64,000 nucleotides of DNA from NCBI RefSeq assembly GCF_040448695.1, contig NZ_CP159307.1:992001-1056000 (forward strand). The letters are read 5' to 3'. The notes under the pieces were generated by a model that did not search any database, was not told where the DNA came from, and worked only from the letters and a program-made list of their open reading frames with translations. The position numbers and the translations under genes are program-made. Position 1 is the stretch's first letter. Every line of letters starts with the position of its first letter. The DNA is from Dehalogenimonas sp. 4OHTPN. GTDB lineage: Bacteria; Chloroflexota; Dehalococcoidia; Dehalococcoidales; Dehalococcoidaceae. Positions 1 through 8,601 of the stretch are shown piece after piece.

Positions 1-2
1 TC

Positions 3-524
3 CCGCTGAACAGTACCTTTCTTTGGATAGACCTCTCCACCCCGGATTACATTCTGGCGCTTCTCGTGGGCGCGGTGATGCTCTTGCAGCAGAAAATGAC
101 CACGCCTCAGTCTGCAGATCCAAAGGTTGCGGCGCAGGGCAAAATGATGCTCTTCATGATGCCCGCGATGTTTGTTTTCATTTCGATTACTTTCCCGGCC
201 GGCCTGGCGCTGTACTGGCTGACATCGAGTATATTGAGGGTTGTGGTCCAGTTCTTCGCCACCGGTCCCGGCGAGCTGAAGCCCTGGTTTCAGGGTTTAA
301 TGAGCAGGCTGGAGCGGGACCGCGGATACAAAGACCGTGTTTCGAAAAATGAAAAATCACCTGAATCAGCCACGCCAAAAGTGGTGGTTGAGCAGGCTGA
401 GGAGATTGTGAATGAAGGAAATCGAGGTAAGGGGGCGGACGGTGGAAGAGGCGGTAACCCGCGGCCTGGAACGACTAAAAGTCAGCCGGGAAGAGGTGGA
501 GATCGACGTCGTAAACGAAGGTAG
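3..524 (+). CDS. yidC: membrane protein insertase YidC/Oxa1 family, 3' part
   Basis: This is the C-terminal 173 codons of a YidC-type insertase; the frame is open from base 3, so the start lies left of the window. YidC inserts and folds inner-membrane proteins with or without the Sec translocon. Visible are the last membrane segments, including a methionine-rich hydrophobic stretch (MLFMMPAMFVFISITFPAG) and a following helix ending LYWLTSSILRVV, which match the C-terminal half of the Oxa1 core. The tail after about base 370 is hydrophilic and ends in a strongly basic stretch (GRGGDRRRKRR), typical of YidC tails that touch the ribosome. The last 113 bp overlap jag in another frame, so the basic tail is encoded inside the jag start region. 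Confidence 0.9.
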   Translation, partial: PLNSTFLWIDLSTPDYILALLVGAVMLLQQKMTTPQSADPKVAAQGKMMLFMMPAMFVFISITFPAGLALYWLTSSILRVVVQFFATGPGELKPWFQGLMSRLERDRGYKDRVSKNEKSPESATPKVVVEQAEEIVNEGNRGKGADGGRGGNPRPGTTKSQPGRGGDRRRKRR

Positions 525-1101
525 CCACGGACTTTTCGGTATCCGGACTGAAGAGGCCATTGTGGTGGTAAGGACCAGACAACCCGCGGCACCGGTTTCG
601 GCCACCCGTGCCGCCGATGCCGTAGCCGTTACCACGCGGATCATTCAAGATCTGATAGACCACATGGATCTCGATGCCGGCGTTGAGTACTTGCCGGATG
701 CGATGGTCACTGAAGAAACGGGAAATGAATCGGGAATGGTTTTTGATATTCTCGGTGAAGATCTGGGCCTGCTTATAGGCCGCCACGGTCAGACCCTGGC
801 AAATTTCCAGTATCTGGTCAGAATCCTGGTGGCTCAACGTATTGGAGACTATTTACCGATCGTGGTGGACGTTAACGGCTACCGACAAAGGCGTTTTAAG
901 TCCCTTGAAGTGTTAGCTCGGCGGACGGCGGAGCAGGTGCGCCAGCGCCGGATGCCGTACTCGCTGGACCCAATGCCGCCTTTTGAGAGGCGCATTATTC
1001 ACATGGTGCTGGCCGGTGATCCCGAAGTGACCACTCAGAGCGTAGGTTTTGGGGAAGAGCGAAAAGTTGTTGTTGTCCCCCGGGAAGAATCTCTAAAATA
1101 G
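412..1101 (+). CDS. jag: Jag/KhpB-like RNA-binding protein (Jag_N, KH, R3H)
   Basis: The 229-residue protein has the three-part Jag (SpoIIIJ-associated, KhpB/EloR) layout. A Jag_N domain covers about residues 1-50 (MKEIEVRGRTVEEAV, then GSHGLFGI). A KH domain follows with the GXXG loop GRHG near residue 121. An R3H-type segment lies near residues 190-223 (RRIIHMVLAGDPEVTT). The start at 412 is supported by the family N-terminus and by a GAGGAG Shine-Dalgarno at 399-404, seven bases upstream. Jag genes usually follow yidC, as here. Members bind RNA and influence cell envelope growth in Gram-positive relatives; the role here is inferred from the family. The 113 bp overlap with yidC is much longer than a usual coupling overlap. 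Confidence 0.93.
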   Translation: MKEIEVRGRTVEEAVTRGLERLKVSREEVEIDVVNEGSHGLFGIRTEEAIVVVRTRQPAAPVSATRAADAVAVTTRIIQDLIDHMDLDAGVEYLPDAMVTEETGNESGMVFDILGEDLGLLIGRHGQTLANFQYLVRILVAQRIGDYLPIVVDVNGYRQRRFKSLEVLARRTAEQVRQRRMPYSLDPMPPFERRIIHMVLAGDPEVTTQSVGFGEERKVVVVPREESLK

Positions 1102-1127
1102 AAGTTGTTATCCATTTGGCTTGTTTC

Positions 1128-1156
1128 TTGAACGCAGCTTTATCCTGTGATATGCT
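1128..1156 (+). promoter_or_regulatory. promoter of the ileS T-box transcript
   Basis: TTGAAC (1128-1133) and TATGCT (1151-1156) are separated by exactly 17 bp and lie just upstream of the T-box leader. Transcription would begin at about 1163, at the foot of stem I. Assigned by sequence match to a sigma70-type promoter only. Confidence 0.65.
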
Positions 1157-1162
1157 TCCTGT

Positions 1163-1424
1163 CAACAGCGTTGACGGAGAAGAGTAAGCCCGGCGCTTTC
1201 CATCAGCGAGCCTGATACGGTGCGAGCAGGCTGGAAATAGGGCGGAAAATCCCTCCTGAGCTTCCAGGCGAAAGTCCAGGGTGTCTGGGTGATTAGTTTT
1301 GGACGAGTGCCAGCCGTTATCCTGGCAAGGCATGTTTGTGCCAGAAAAGAGCGCCCCGATTCATCGGGGAACAAGGGTGGTACCGCGGTTAATCCCGTCC
1401 CTTATGGGCGGGATTTGGTTTTTA
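1163..1424 (+). ncRNA. T-box leader (Ile) with terminator/antiterminator
   Basis: The ileS leader holds the conserved T-box bulge sequence (AAGGGTGGTACCGCGG, ending 1388) that pairs with the uncharged tRNA 3' end. It is followed by an intrinsic terminator at 1391-1423: AATCCCG pairs with CGGGATT, then a T run. Stem I can be traced. The AGTA-type loop is at 1183-1186, the apical arm pairs AGCCTG with CAGGCT, and on the 3' side of the specifier loop the triplet ATC (1249-1251) lies in GGAAAATCC. ATC is an isoleucine codon, matching the downstream gene. Uncharged tRNA-Ile should favour read-through into ileS. Confidence 0.93.
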
Positions 1425-1436
1425 TAAGGAGGCGCA

Positions 1437-4400
1437 ATGTTTTTACCAGTAAGCAGCCGGGTTAGCTTTCCAGAAATCGAAGAAAAGATCCTGAAGCTTT
1501 GGACGGCTGGAGATATTTTCAAACGCTCGGTTGAAAGCCGGAACGGGCGGAAACGCTTTACCCTGTACGAAGGACCACCCACGGCTAACGGCAGACCCGG
1601 CATTCATCATGTCCTGTCGCGTGTTTTCAAAGACGTAATGCCGCGCTATAAAACCATGAAAGGGTATTATGCACCCCGCATCGGCGGATGGGATACACAT
1701 GGACTGCCGGTGGAACTCGAGGTTGAGAAAGCTCTCGGTTTCAAGAGTAAGACCGACATTGAGAGTTTCGGCATCGCTGAATTCAACAAGAAGTGCCGGG
1801 AAAGCGTCTTCAAGTATGTCGAAGACTGGAAAGGATTGACCGAGCGCGTCGGCTACTGGGTCGATCTGGAGCATGCCTACATAACCATGAACAATGAGTA
1901 TATCGAAACCGGGTGGTGGGTGGTAAAACAGTTGTGGGATAAGGGACTCGTTTATCAAGGGCATAAAGTTACCCCTCACTGTCCCCGCTGCGGTACATCG
2001 TTATCATCGCACGAAGTTGCCCTCGGGTATGAAGAGAACACCGAGGACCCGTCTGTCTACGTGAAATTTATAATCGAACCAGCCGGGATGGCCGGGCCTC
2101 TCGCCGCGTTCGCCGACAAGCCCTTCTCCCTGCTCGCTTGGACAACAACGCCCTGGACGCTGCCGGCTAACACCGCGCTGGCAGTCTGCGGTACCGCGGA
2201 GTACGCCGTCCTCGACATGGGGGATGAATACCTGGTTTTAGCAACGGAAAGACTTGAAGCAAACGGTCTTCATAATGCCCACCAGGCTGGGCGTATATCA
2301 GGCTGCAATCTGGTAGGGTTGCAATATCGACCATTGTTTGATCCATTTGACAATGGGGTGCCTGTCTATCGATTGGCCGCGACAGGCATGACGGCATCAG
2401 AGCCGGGTGAGATATTGTATCCGGTTATCACCACCGATTACGTGTCGATGGAAGACGGTACCGGAATCGTTCATACCGCTCCGGCATATGGCGAAGTGGA
2501 CTATGAGTCAGGGGTCAGGCACGGGCTTTATTTTATTCATCATGTCGATCTACAGGGCAAGATAACCGGCTCTTATCCGGGCGCTGGAAAATTCGTGAAA
2601 GCGGCAGATCCGCTAATAACACGCGCCCTGAAAGACCGCCATCTGATTCAAAAGGATGAAAAGATCCACCATACTTACCCGTTCTGCTGGCGGTGCGCCA
2701 CGCCCCTTCTGTATTTTGCCAAGCAAAGCTGGTATATCCGCACCACAGCGCGCAAGGCAGATTTGATTGAAAACAACGAGAGGATCAACTGGTACCCTGA
2801 GCATATCAAAAGGGGACGCTTTGGCGATTGGCTGCAGAACAACGTCGACTGGGCTTTTTCGAGAGAACGTTACTGGGGCACCCCTGTGCCGGTATGGCGC
2901 TGTGACAAATGCCAGGCTTCTGACTGCATCGGCGGTCTTGACGAACTCAGGTTTAAACCGGGATTCACCGGCTTTCCTGAGCCACTGGACCTGCACCGCC
3001 CGTTTGTTGACGACATAGCTTACGATTGTCAAAAATGCGGCGGCCGGATGCGTCGGGTGACGGATGTCATTGACTGCTGGTTTGACTCCGGCGCCATGCC
3101 GGTGGCGCAGCAGCATTACCCATTTGATCCTGAAAGCCGCTCCATTTTCAAGGACGGCCGATTCCCGGCTGACTTCATCTGCGAGGGCATTGACCAGACC
3201 CGCGGCTGGTTCTACAGCCTGCATGCCCTTTCGACCTTACTTTTTGGCCAGCCAAGTTTTAAGAACGTTATTTCCCTGGGGCTCATCCTTGATGAAAAAG
3301 GGGAGAAAATGAGCAAGACCCGGGGAAACGTCGTCCTCCCGGAGACGGTGATCAATAAACACGGCGCCGATGCGGTACGGTGGTATTTATTGACGGCTTC
3401 GCCGGCCGGAAATACCCGGCGTTTTTCAGAAAAACTGGTCGGCGAAGTTACCCGGTCGTTTATATCCACCTTGTGGAACACATACTCCTTCTTTGTCCTT
3501 TATGCCAACATCGATAACTTCAGCCCGGGGACTCAAAAGTACGGTATCGCCTCTGAATTGGACAGATGGATACTATCTGAACTGAACCAATTAATCACTG
3601 AAGTGACCGCCGACCTGGACGCCTATGACCCGGTTTCCGCCGGCCGCGCCATCGAGGCTTTTGTTGACTACCTGTCAAACTGGTATGTCCGGCGTTCAAG
3701 GCGGCGTTTCTGGAAGAGTGAGAGCGATGCAGACAAGCTGTCGGCTTACAACACCTTATATGAGTGCCTGGTTAAGCTTTCAAAGCTGGTAGCTCCTTTC
3801 ATGCCGTTTCTTGCCGAAGAGATCTACCAGAACCTGATTGCCGGCAACGAGGCCGGAAAGTTTGACAGCGTTCATCTGTGCGATTATCCCGAGGCCGAAA
3901 CGAATAGTATAGATAATGCCTTGTCCGGATCGATGCGCCTGGCAATGAAGGCTTCCAGTGTCGGGCGCGCCGCCAGGGCCCAGGCCGCCATTAAAGTGCG
4001 TCAACCCCTGACCGACGCGGTAATTGTCGGTTTGTCCCAAAATGAGCTTTCAGGACTCGAAAAACTGGCCGACGCGATCACTGAGGAACTTAACGTAAAG
4101 ACCTTAAGATTCGCCAGCGACGCCGGGTTAATCAATACCGACGAGTATTCCACGGTTACCGACGGGCCGGTTACGGTGGGTATCAACAAGCGGCTTACGC
4201 CGGAACTCGTCGACGAGGGGTTAGTCCGGGAAATCACCCACCGCATTCAGGGTTTGCGTAAGACTGCCGGTTTCGATATCGCTGACACTATTTCCACCTT
4301 TTTCGAAACCGATAGCGAAACCGAGCGGGTGATGGAAGCCTGGAGCGGCTACGTCGCCAGAGAAACGCTCTCCCGGGAACTTGTCAAAGGCGTTCCGGAT

Positions 4401-4475
4401 GATCCCGGAATAACTGCTGAAACATTCAAACTTGAAGGCCATGCCATAAAGCTGGGAGTGAGAAAAGTAACTTAA
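1437..4475 (+). CDS. ileS: isoleucine--tRNA ligase
   Basis: This class I aminoacyl-tRNA synthetase of 1012 residues charges tRNA-Ile in the cytoplasm. The HIGH-type signature appears as GRPGIHHVL near residues 53-60, and the KMSKS loop as GEKMSKTRGN near residue 624. Between them lies the large CP1 editing insert, which removes misactivated valine. The anticodon-binding region follows (about 680-830). The AAGGAGG Shine-Dalgarno is at 1427-1432, just before ATG 1437. Length suits the long, eukaryote-like bacterial IleRS subgroup. The gene stands alone behind an Ile T-box and ends in a strong bidirectional terminator, so its level should follow tRNA-Ile charging. Confidence 0.97.
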   Translation: MFLPVSSRVSFPEIEEKILKLWTAGDIFKRSVESRNGRKRFTLYEGPPTANGRPGIHHVLSRVFKDVMPRYKTMKGYYAPRIGGWDTHGLPVELEVEKALGFKSKTDIESFGIAEFNKKCRESVFKYVEDWKGLTERVGYWVDLEHAYITMNNEYIETGWWVVKQLWDKGLVYQGHKVTPHCPRCGTSLSSHEVALGYEENTEDPSVYVKFIIEPAGMAGPLAAFADKPFSLLAWTTTPWTLPANTALAVCGTAEYAVLDMGDEYLVLATERLEANGLHNAHQAGRISGCNLVGLQYRPLFDPFDNGVPVYRLAATGMTASEPGEILYPVITTDYVSMEDGTGIVHTAPAYGEVDYESGVRHGLYFIHHVDLQGKITGSYPGAGKFVKAADPLITRALKDRHLIQKDEKIHHTYPFCWRCATPLLYFAKQSWYIRTTARKADLIENNERINWYPEHIKRGRFGDWLQNNVDWAFSRERYWGTPVPVWRCDKCQASDCIGGLDELRFKPGFTGFPEPLDLHRPFVDDIAYDCQKCGGRMRRVTDVIDCWFDSGAMPVAQQHYPFDPESRSIFKDGRFPADFICEGIDQTRGWFYSLHALSTLLFGQPSFKNVISLGLILDEKGEKMSKTRGNVVLPETVINKHGADAVRWYLLTASPAGNTRRFSEKLVGEVTRSFISTLWNTYSFFVLYANIDNFSPGTQKYGIASELDRWILSELNQLITEVTADLDAYDPVSAGRAIEAFVDYLSNWYVRRSRRRFWKSESDADKLSAYNTLYECLVKLSKLVAPFMPFLAEEIYQNLIAGNEAGKFDSVHLCDYPEAETNSIDNALSGSMRLAMKASSVGRAARAQAAIKVRQPLTDAVIVGLSQNELSGLEKLADAITEELNVKTLRFASDAGLINTDEYSTVTDGPVTVGINKRLTPELVDEGLVREITHRIQGLRKTAGFDIADTISTFFETDSETERVMEAWSGYVARETLSRELVKGVPDDPGITAETFKLEGHAIKLGVRKVT

Positions 4476-4516
4476 AAAGAGAGCGGGAGCCGGTCAAGAC
4501 TCCCGCTCTCTTTTTT
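4474..4516. terminator. bidirectional terminator between ileS and trpB2
   Basis: A perfect GC-centred hairpin (AAAAGAGAGCGGGAG with CTCCCGCTCTCTTTT) is flanked by an A run on the left and a T run on the right. It can therefore end transcription of ileS on the plus strand and trpB2 on the minus strand. It begins at the ileS stop codon and ends 11 bp before the trpB2 stop codon. Confidence 0.9.
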
Positions 4517-4527
4517 AACCGGATTAT

Positions 4528-5892
4528 TTACCCCACCATACAGCGGGGGAGGTCCTTCAAGGCTTCTCTGACCAGAGATTCCGGGTATTCGTAGTCGGTA
4601 AGCTTGCCGGAAAGATAAGCATCGTAGGCGGCCATGTCGAAGTGGCCGTGGCCGGAATGGTTGAACAGGATAACTTTCTTTTCGCCCGTTTCGCGGCATT
4701 TTAACGCTTCATCGATCGCGGCGCGAATAGCGTGGTTGGTCTCCGGCGCGGAGATGAAACCCTCGGTTCGAGCGAATTGAAGGCCGGCCTCGAAGGTGGG
4801 CAGTTGATTGACAGCCTTGGCTTCAATCAGTCCAAGCTTGTAAAGGTGGCTGACGATAGGCGCCATGCCGTGGTAGCGCAAGCCGCCGGCATGAACCGGG
4901 GGCGGCATAAATTTATGACCCAGGGTATACATCTTGGCGATTGGCGCGATACCGGCAACATCGCCGTAGTCAAACTCGTAAAGCCCTTTTGTCAGGCTGG
5001 GGCAGGAAGACGGCTCTACCGCCACGATACGGGTCTTTTTAGCGGCGGTTAGGTTCTGGTGGACGAATGGCAAGGCCATGCCGCCAAAATTGGAGCCGCC
5101 GCCCACGCAGCCGATCACTACATCCGGATACTCTCCGGCGTGCTCCATTTGCTTGATGGCTTCCAGCCCGATTACCGTCTGGTGCATCAAAACGTGATTT
5201 AGCACGCTGCCCAGGGAATAATGGGTATCTGGCTTGGGCGCGGCATCTTCGACCGCCTCGGAAATGGCCAGCCCGAGGCTGCCCGGGTTGTTGGGGTCCG
5301 CCTCCAGGGCGGCGCGGCCCGAATTGGTATCCATGCTGGGGCTGGGTACGCATTTAGCCCCCCAGGTCTCCATCATCATGCGCCGGTAGGGTTTTTGCTG
5401 GTAGCTGACCTTGACCATATAGACTTTAAGATCCAGGCCAAACTGGCTGCAGGCAAAGGCTAATGAAGACCCCCATTGGCCGGCGCCAGTCTCGGTGGTC
5501 AGGCACTTGATGCCCTCTTTTTTATTGTAAAAAGCCTGGGGCACCGCGGTATTCGGCTTATGAGAGCCAGCCGGTGATGAACCTTCATATTTATAGAAGA
5601 TCTTAGCCGGAGTTTGCAGCGCTTTTTCCAGGCGGCGAGCCCTGAACAGGTTAGTCGGCCGCCATGAGCGGTAGATATCAATGACCTCTCCGGGCACGTC
5701 GATATAACGCTCCCTGGAGACTTCCTGCATAATCAATTCCATAGGGAATAGGGGCGCCAGGTCAGGCGGGGTCAACGGCTGTTTGGTGCCCGGGTGGAGC
5801 ACAGGCGGCAGCGGTACCGGAAGGTCAGCCTGGATATTGTACCAAGCGGTAGGCATCTCTTTTTCAGCGAGTAGATATTTGACCCGATCCAT
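4528..5892 (-). CDS. trpB: TrpB2-type tryptophan synthase beta chain
   Basis: This 454-residue PLP enzyme converts indole and serine to tryptophan. The N-terminal extension (about 70 residues before the region common to all TrpB) and the length fit the TrpB2 subgroup rather than the roughly 400-residue TrpB1. The PLP lysine sits in [11 protein letters not shown] (K112), followed by the catalytic [12 protein letters not shown] glycine-rich phosphate loop ([11 protein letters not shown]) binds PLP. The start is fixed by AAAGGAG about 13 bases upstream. No trpA or other trp genes are adjacent, so it may act on free indole as a salvage enzyme. A T-box with a TGG specifier controls it, which supports a role in tryptophan supply. 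Confidence 0.93.
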   Translation of the reverse strand: MDRVKYLLAEKEMPTAWYNIQADLPVPLPPVLHPGTKQPLTPPDLAPLFPMELIMQEVSRERYIDVPGEVIDIYRSWRPTNLFRARRLEKALQTPAKIFYKYEGSSPAGSHKPNTAVPQAFYNKKEGIKCLTTETGAGQWGSSLAFACSQFGLDLKVYMVKVSYQQKPYRRMMMETWGAKCVPSPSMDTNSGRAALEADPNNPGSLGLAISEAVEDAAPKPDTHYSLGSVLNHVLMHQTVIGLEAIKQMEHAGEYPDVVIGCVGGGSNFGGMALPFVHQNLTAAKKTRIVAVEPSSCPSLTKGLYEFDYGDVAGIAPIAKMYTLGHKFMPPPVHAGGLRYHGMAPIVSHLYKLGLIEAKAVNQLPTFEAGLQFARTEGFISAPETNHAIRAAIDEALKCRETGEKKVILFNHSGHGHFDMAAYDAYLSGKLTDYEYPESLVREALKDLPRCMVG

Positions 5893-5980
5893 GGTTATAA
5901 ACTCCTTTCAAATATATCCCGGGGATTACTGAGATTTGCGCTTTCCTTCAAAACATGGCGGCACCTCGTTAATGAAAATA

Positions 5981-6255
5981 AAAAACCCTCTGCCTTATTC
6001 AAGGGGCAGAGGGCTCTGCGGTGCCACCCTTATTAATCTCAGTCACCAGGACATAAGACTATCTCGTTGGGGGGTACGTCCCGGAACTTGGGATGATACC
6101 CTGGGATGATAACGCTTCCCTGGCGGCCGCTCCTACTCGTCACTAAACTTTAGGGCGGCAGCTCCCGGACCCATTCGATCCCCGCTCAGACACCGGTTTT
6201 CAGCTTCCCCGGCTCTCTGTGGTCTGGCAGGGGGATTTACTATTCCCGTTCACAG
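5981..6255 (-). ncRNA. T-box leader (Trp) upstream of trpB2
   Basis: Read on the minus strand, the leader contains the T-box core AATAAGGGTGGCACCGC (complement of 6018-6034). It is followed by a terminator made of CCCTCTGCC and GGCAGAGGG with a T run (complement of 5981-6013). Stem I shows an ATAGTA loop, then ATCCCC pairing with GGGGAT. Directly after, the specifier region reads CGAATGGG, giving TGG (complement of 6171-6173), the tryptophan codon. An ATG reading in the same loop is possible but does not fit the downstream gene. Uncharged tRNA-Trp should switch on trpB2. Confidence 0.92.
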
Positions 6256-6279
6256 CCATTTGGCTATTCGATTGACCGA

Positions 6280-6308
6280 ACTATATTCCAAATACCCCGT
6301 CTTGTCAA
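6280..6308 (-). promoter_or_regulatory. promoter of the trpB2 T-box transcript
   Basis: On the minus strand a consensus TTGACA (complement of 6303-6308) is followed after 17 bp by TATAGT (complement of 6280-6285). Transcription would start near 6273, just before T-box stem I. Confidence 0.8.
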
Positions 6309-6396
6309 GACGACCGGTATTAATACTTTGGTCTTAAGTTGGCAGGCGGGTGGGTTTTTGATAGACTTCAATGCGAATCCGCCATCGAGGAACTGC

Positions 6397-7905
6397 ATGA
6401 ACTTAGTTGATTTCATCGCTGAGGCCGCCCGGCGCCACGGCCAGCGCACCGCTTTTAAGCTGGGCGACCGGCAGCTTTCATTTGAAAATCTGGACAAATT
6501 ATCCAACGGTTTAGCCAGGAATTTGGTCAATTTGGGGATTAAGCCCGGTGACCGAGTCACCTTACTGCTTGAGAACAGCCCGGATTTTCCCATCTGCTAC
6601 TTCGGCATCGCCAAAGCAGGGGCTATCGCCATCCCGCTGGATACAAAATATAAGATGCTGGAGATTAAGGCAGTCTTCGATCATTGCCGGCCTGCAGCCC
6701 TTATCGCCGAGACAGCCATTTTGAAGTCGCTTGGCGGCGGGTTTGCCCGCTTTGACTGCCTCAAAAATATCATCGTTACAGGCTGTACCGAAGGGCTGGC
6801 CTGCATACCCTACTCCTCGCTCATTGAAAGCTCCGATGATCCTCCGGAAGTCGCTAAGTATTCTGAACTGGCTCACATCGCCTACACCTCCGGCCCGACG
6901 CTGAGGCCGCACGGCGCCGAGATCACGCAGGAGCACCTGATCGAAGCAGCCGCCGGATCGGCAGCCGGATTCGCCCAGACCGAGGCTGACACCGTCATCC
7001 TGTTCGCTCTGCCGCTGCACCATACCATCGGCATCGCCGTGATTATGATGACCTCTCTCTGGGCCGGCAGCCGGGTGGTGATCGTCAACGGCGTATCTAT
7101 GGATGCGGCGTTGTGCGCTATCGAAAAAGAAAGGGCGACCATGTTCCACGGCGTGCCTTTCATCCACGCTATGATGGTCAATCACCTCAAAACCAACGGG
7201 TTAAAGTACAATCTTGCGACGCTGCGGTTTTGCGGCAGCGCCGGCGCGCCGATACCGGTCAACGTCATCACCGATTTCGAAGAGTTGACCGGCAAGAATC
7301 TAGTGCAATACTACGGCCTGACCGAGTCTACCAGCCACGTTACCTGTCAGGAGGTTACCGGCTCCGGGCGGAGCGGCGGTGTCGGCAGGGCGATACCTGG
7401 TTTTTCGATTCGGGTCGTCAGGGATGACGGTAGCGACGCCGGTATCGGCGAACCGGGCGAGGTCATCATCAAAGGCCCGATAATGAGGGCTTACCACCAG
7501 CTGCCGGAATTGACCAGCGGCTACATCCGTTCCGGCTGGCTTTACACCGACGACATCGGTGTCATTGACAGGAACGGTGAGCTTTTTATCAAGGGCATCA
7601 AAAAGCCGATGCTTATCACCAAGGGGCAGAATATCTACTTCTCCGATATTTCTGACCTGCTTGTCACCCATCCCTCAATCACTGAGGCCGCCGTGGTCGG
7701 CATTCCCGATCCTGACGGAATGCGGGGCGAAGTAGTCCTGGCGGTGGTCAAGCTAAAAGACGGTGCCGATATGACCGAGCAGGAAGTCAAGAAGTACTGC
7801 CTGGAAAAACTGGCCAACTATAAATGTCCTAAAAAAGTGCTCTTCGTCGCTGAGATTCCCCGGAAGCCAGATGGTGAGTTGGACACTTTCGGGCTGCTCG
7901 ATTAG
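6397..7905 (+). CDS. AMP-binding (acyl-CoA synthetase-like) protein with degenerate motifs
   Basis: The 502-residue protein has the overall fold of the ANL superfamily of adenylate-forming enzymes. The ATG at 6397 is preferred over upstream in-frame starts because GAGG lies six bases before it and the protein then opens like the family (MNLVDFIAEAARRHGQRTA). Several core motifs are altered. The phosphate loop, normally TSGTTGxPKG, reads TSGPTLRPHG near residue 165. The A8 region has TDD instead of TGD. The C-terminal A10 lysine (normally PxxxxGK) is replaced in RKPDGELD. The A5 motif YYGLTEST is intact. It may be a ligase with impaired adenylation or a protein that binds acyl-adenylates in another role. 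The substrate is unknown. Confidence 0.8.
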   Translation: MNLVDFIAEAARRHGQRTAFKLGDRQLSFENLDKLSNGLARNLVNLGIKPGDRVTLLLENSPDFPICYFGIAKAGAIAIPLDTKYKMLEIKAVFDHCRPAALIAETAILKSLGGGFARFDCLKNIIVTGCTEGLACIPYSSLIESSDDPPEVAKYSELAHIAYTSGPTLRPHGAEITQEHLIEAAAGSAAGFAQTEADTVILFALPLHHTIGIAVIMMTSLWAGSRVVIVNGVSMDAALCAIEKERATMFHGVPFIHAMMVNHLKTNGLKYNLATLRFCGSAGAPIPVNVITDFEELTGKNLVQYYGLTESTSHVTCQEVTGSGRSGGVGRAIPGFSIRVVRDDGSDAGIGEPGEVIIKGPIMRAYHQLPELTSGYIRSGWLYTDDIGVIDRNGELFIKGIKKPMLITKGQNIYFSDISDLLVTHPSITEAAVVGIPDPDGMRGEVVLAVVKLKDGADMTEQEVKKYCLEKLANYKCPKKVLFVAEIPRKPDGELDTFGLLD

Positions 7906-7986
7906 ACTTTAGGATACAAGAAACACACACCAGACAGTCTCCCGAGCAATGGCTGACTTGCATCTTTTGGTCATAGCCTTGTAGGG

Positions 7987-7992
7987 TATAAT
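7987..7992 (+). promoter_or_regulatory. TATAAT -10 element abutting a kinase start
   Basis: A perfect TATAAT lies six bases before GTG 7999 and touches the upstream ATG 7993. Transcription would begin at or beside the GTG, so the mRNA is probably leaderless. No good -35 is evident; the best is TTTTGG 16 bp upstream. Confidence 0.55.
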
Positions 7993-7998
7993 ATGCTG

Positions 7999-8592
7999 GT
8001 GAAAGCCGAGGAGTTACTCGCCCGCGACGTGTTACGGCTGCGGCGGGCTATCTTCAAACAGCCGCCGCAGAAAGTTCAATCGCCAGCCTTCATCATTCTG
8101 GTTGGGTTGCCCGGCTCGGGCAAGAGCTTTTTTGCATGTAAACTTACCGAGCGCATCCCGGCGGTCGTCCTTGAAAGTGATTTCCTGCGCAAGTCGCTGG
8201 TACGGCGGCCGGTTTACTCCAGGTTAGAAAGTTATCGCCTGTTCCGCGCCATTCACGTAGTAGCACGTGAACTGCTTCTTGGAAAACATAATGTTGTTCT
8301 CGATGCCACCAATCTGTCTGAAGAGTCGCGTCAGCCGCTGTTCTCCATCGCCGCGGCTACCGGGGCGGAACCCATCGTCGTTTACCTGAGCACGCCTCGG
8401 GAGACTGCCCAGGCCAGATTGATTGATAGAATGTCACGGCGCGACGGCTACTCCGATGCCGACTGGGAGGTGTACCAGAAGCTTGAAGCCAGTTATGAGC
8501 CGATCAGAGAACCTCATCATGAAGTCAAAAATGCTATGGACATTTCCGCCGTTATTGATAGAATAATAGCGCAAACGAGCGGGAATAGTTAA
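7999..8592 (+). CDS. AAA_33-type P-loop kinase/ATPase
   Basis: This small P-loop protein (about 197 residues) resembles the polynucleotide-kinase/zeta-like group (AAA_33). Walker A is GLPGSGKS near residue 36. A likely Walker B or catalytic strand is VVLDATN, followed by a lid region rich in arginine (RLIDRMSRR). The phosphorylated substrate cannot be read from the sequence. The start is ambiguous. ATG 7993 lies between the -10 element and the expected transcription start, so GTG 7999 is more likely as a leaderless start. The gene is ten bases upstream of pepA and probably cotranscribed with it. Confidence 0.7.
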   Translation: MKAEELLARDVLRLRRAIFKQPPQKVQSPAFIILVGLPGSGKSFFACKLTERIPAVVLESDFLRKSLVRRPVYSRLESYRLFRAIHVVARELLLGKHNVVLDATNLSEESRQPLFSIAAATGAEPIVVYLSTPRETAQARLIDRMSRRDGYSDADWEVYQKLEASYEPIREPHHEVKNAMDISAVIDRIIAQTSGNS

Positions 8593-8601
8593 AGGAGTCT
8601 C

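Noticed and set aside
2613-3224. 203-codon minus-strand ORF within ileS
   Set aside because: Shadow of ileS with no own promoter or ribosome site.
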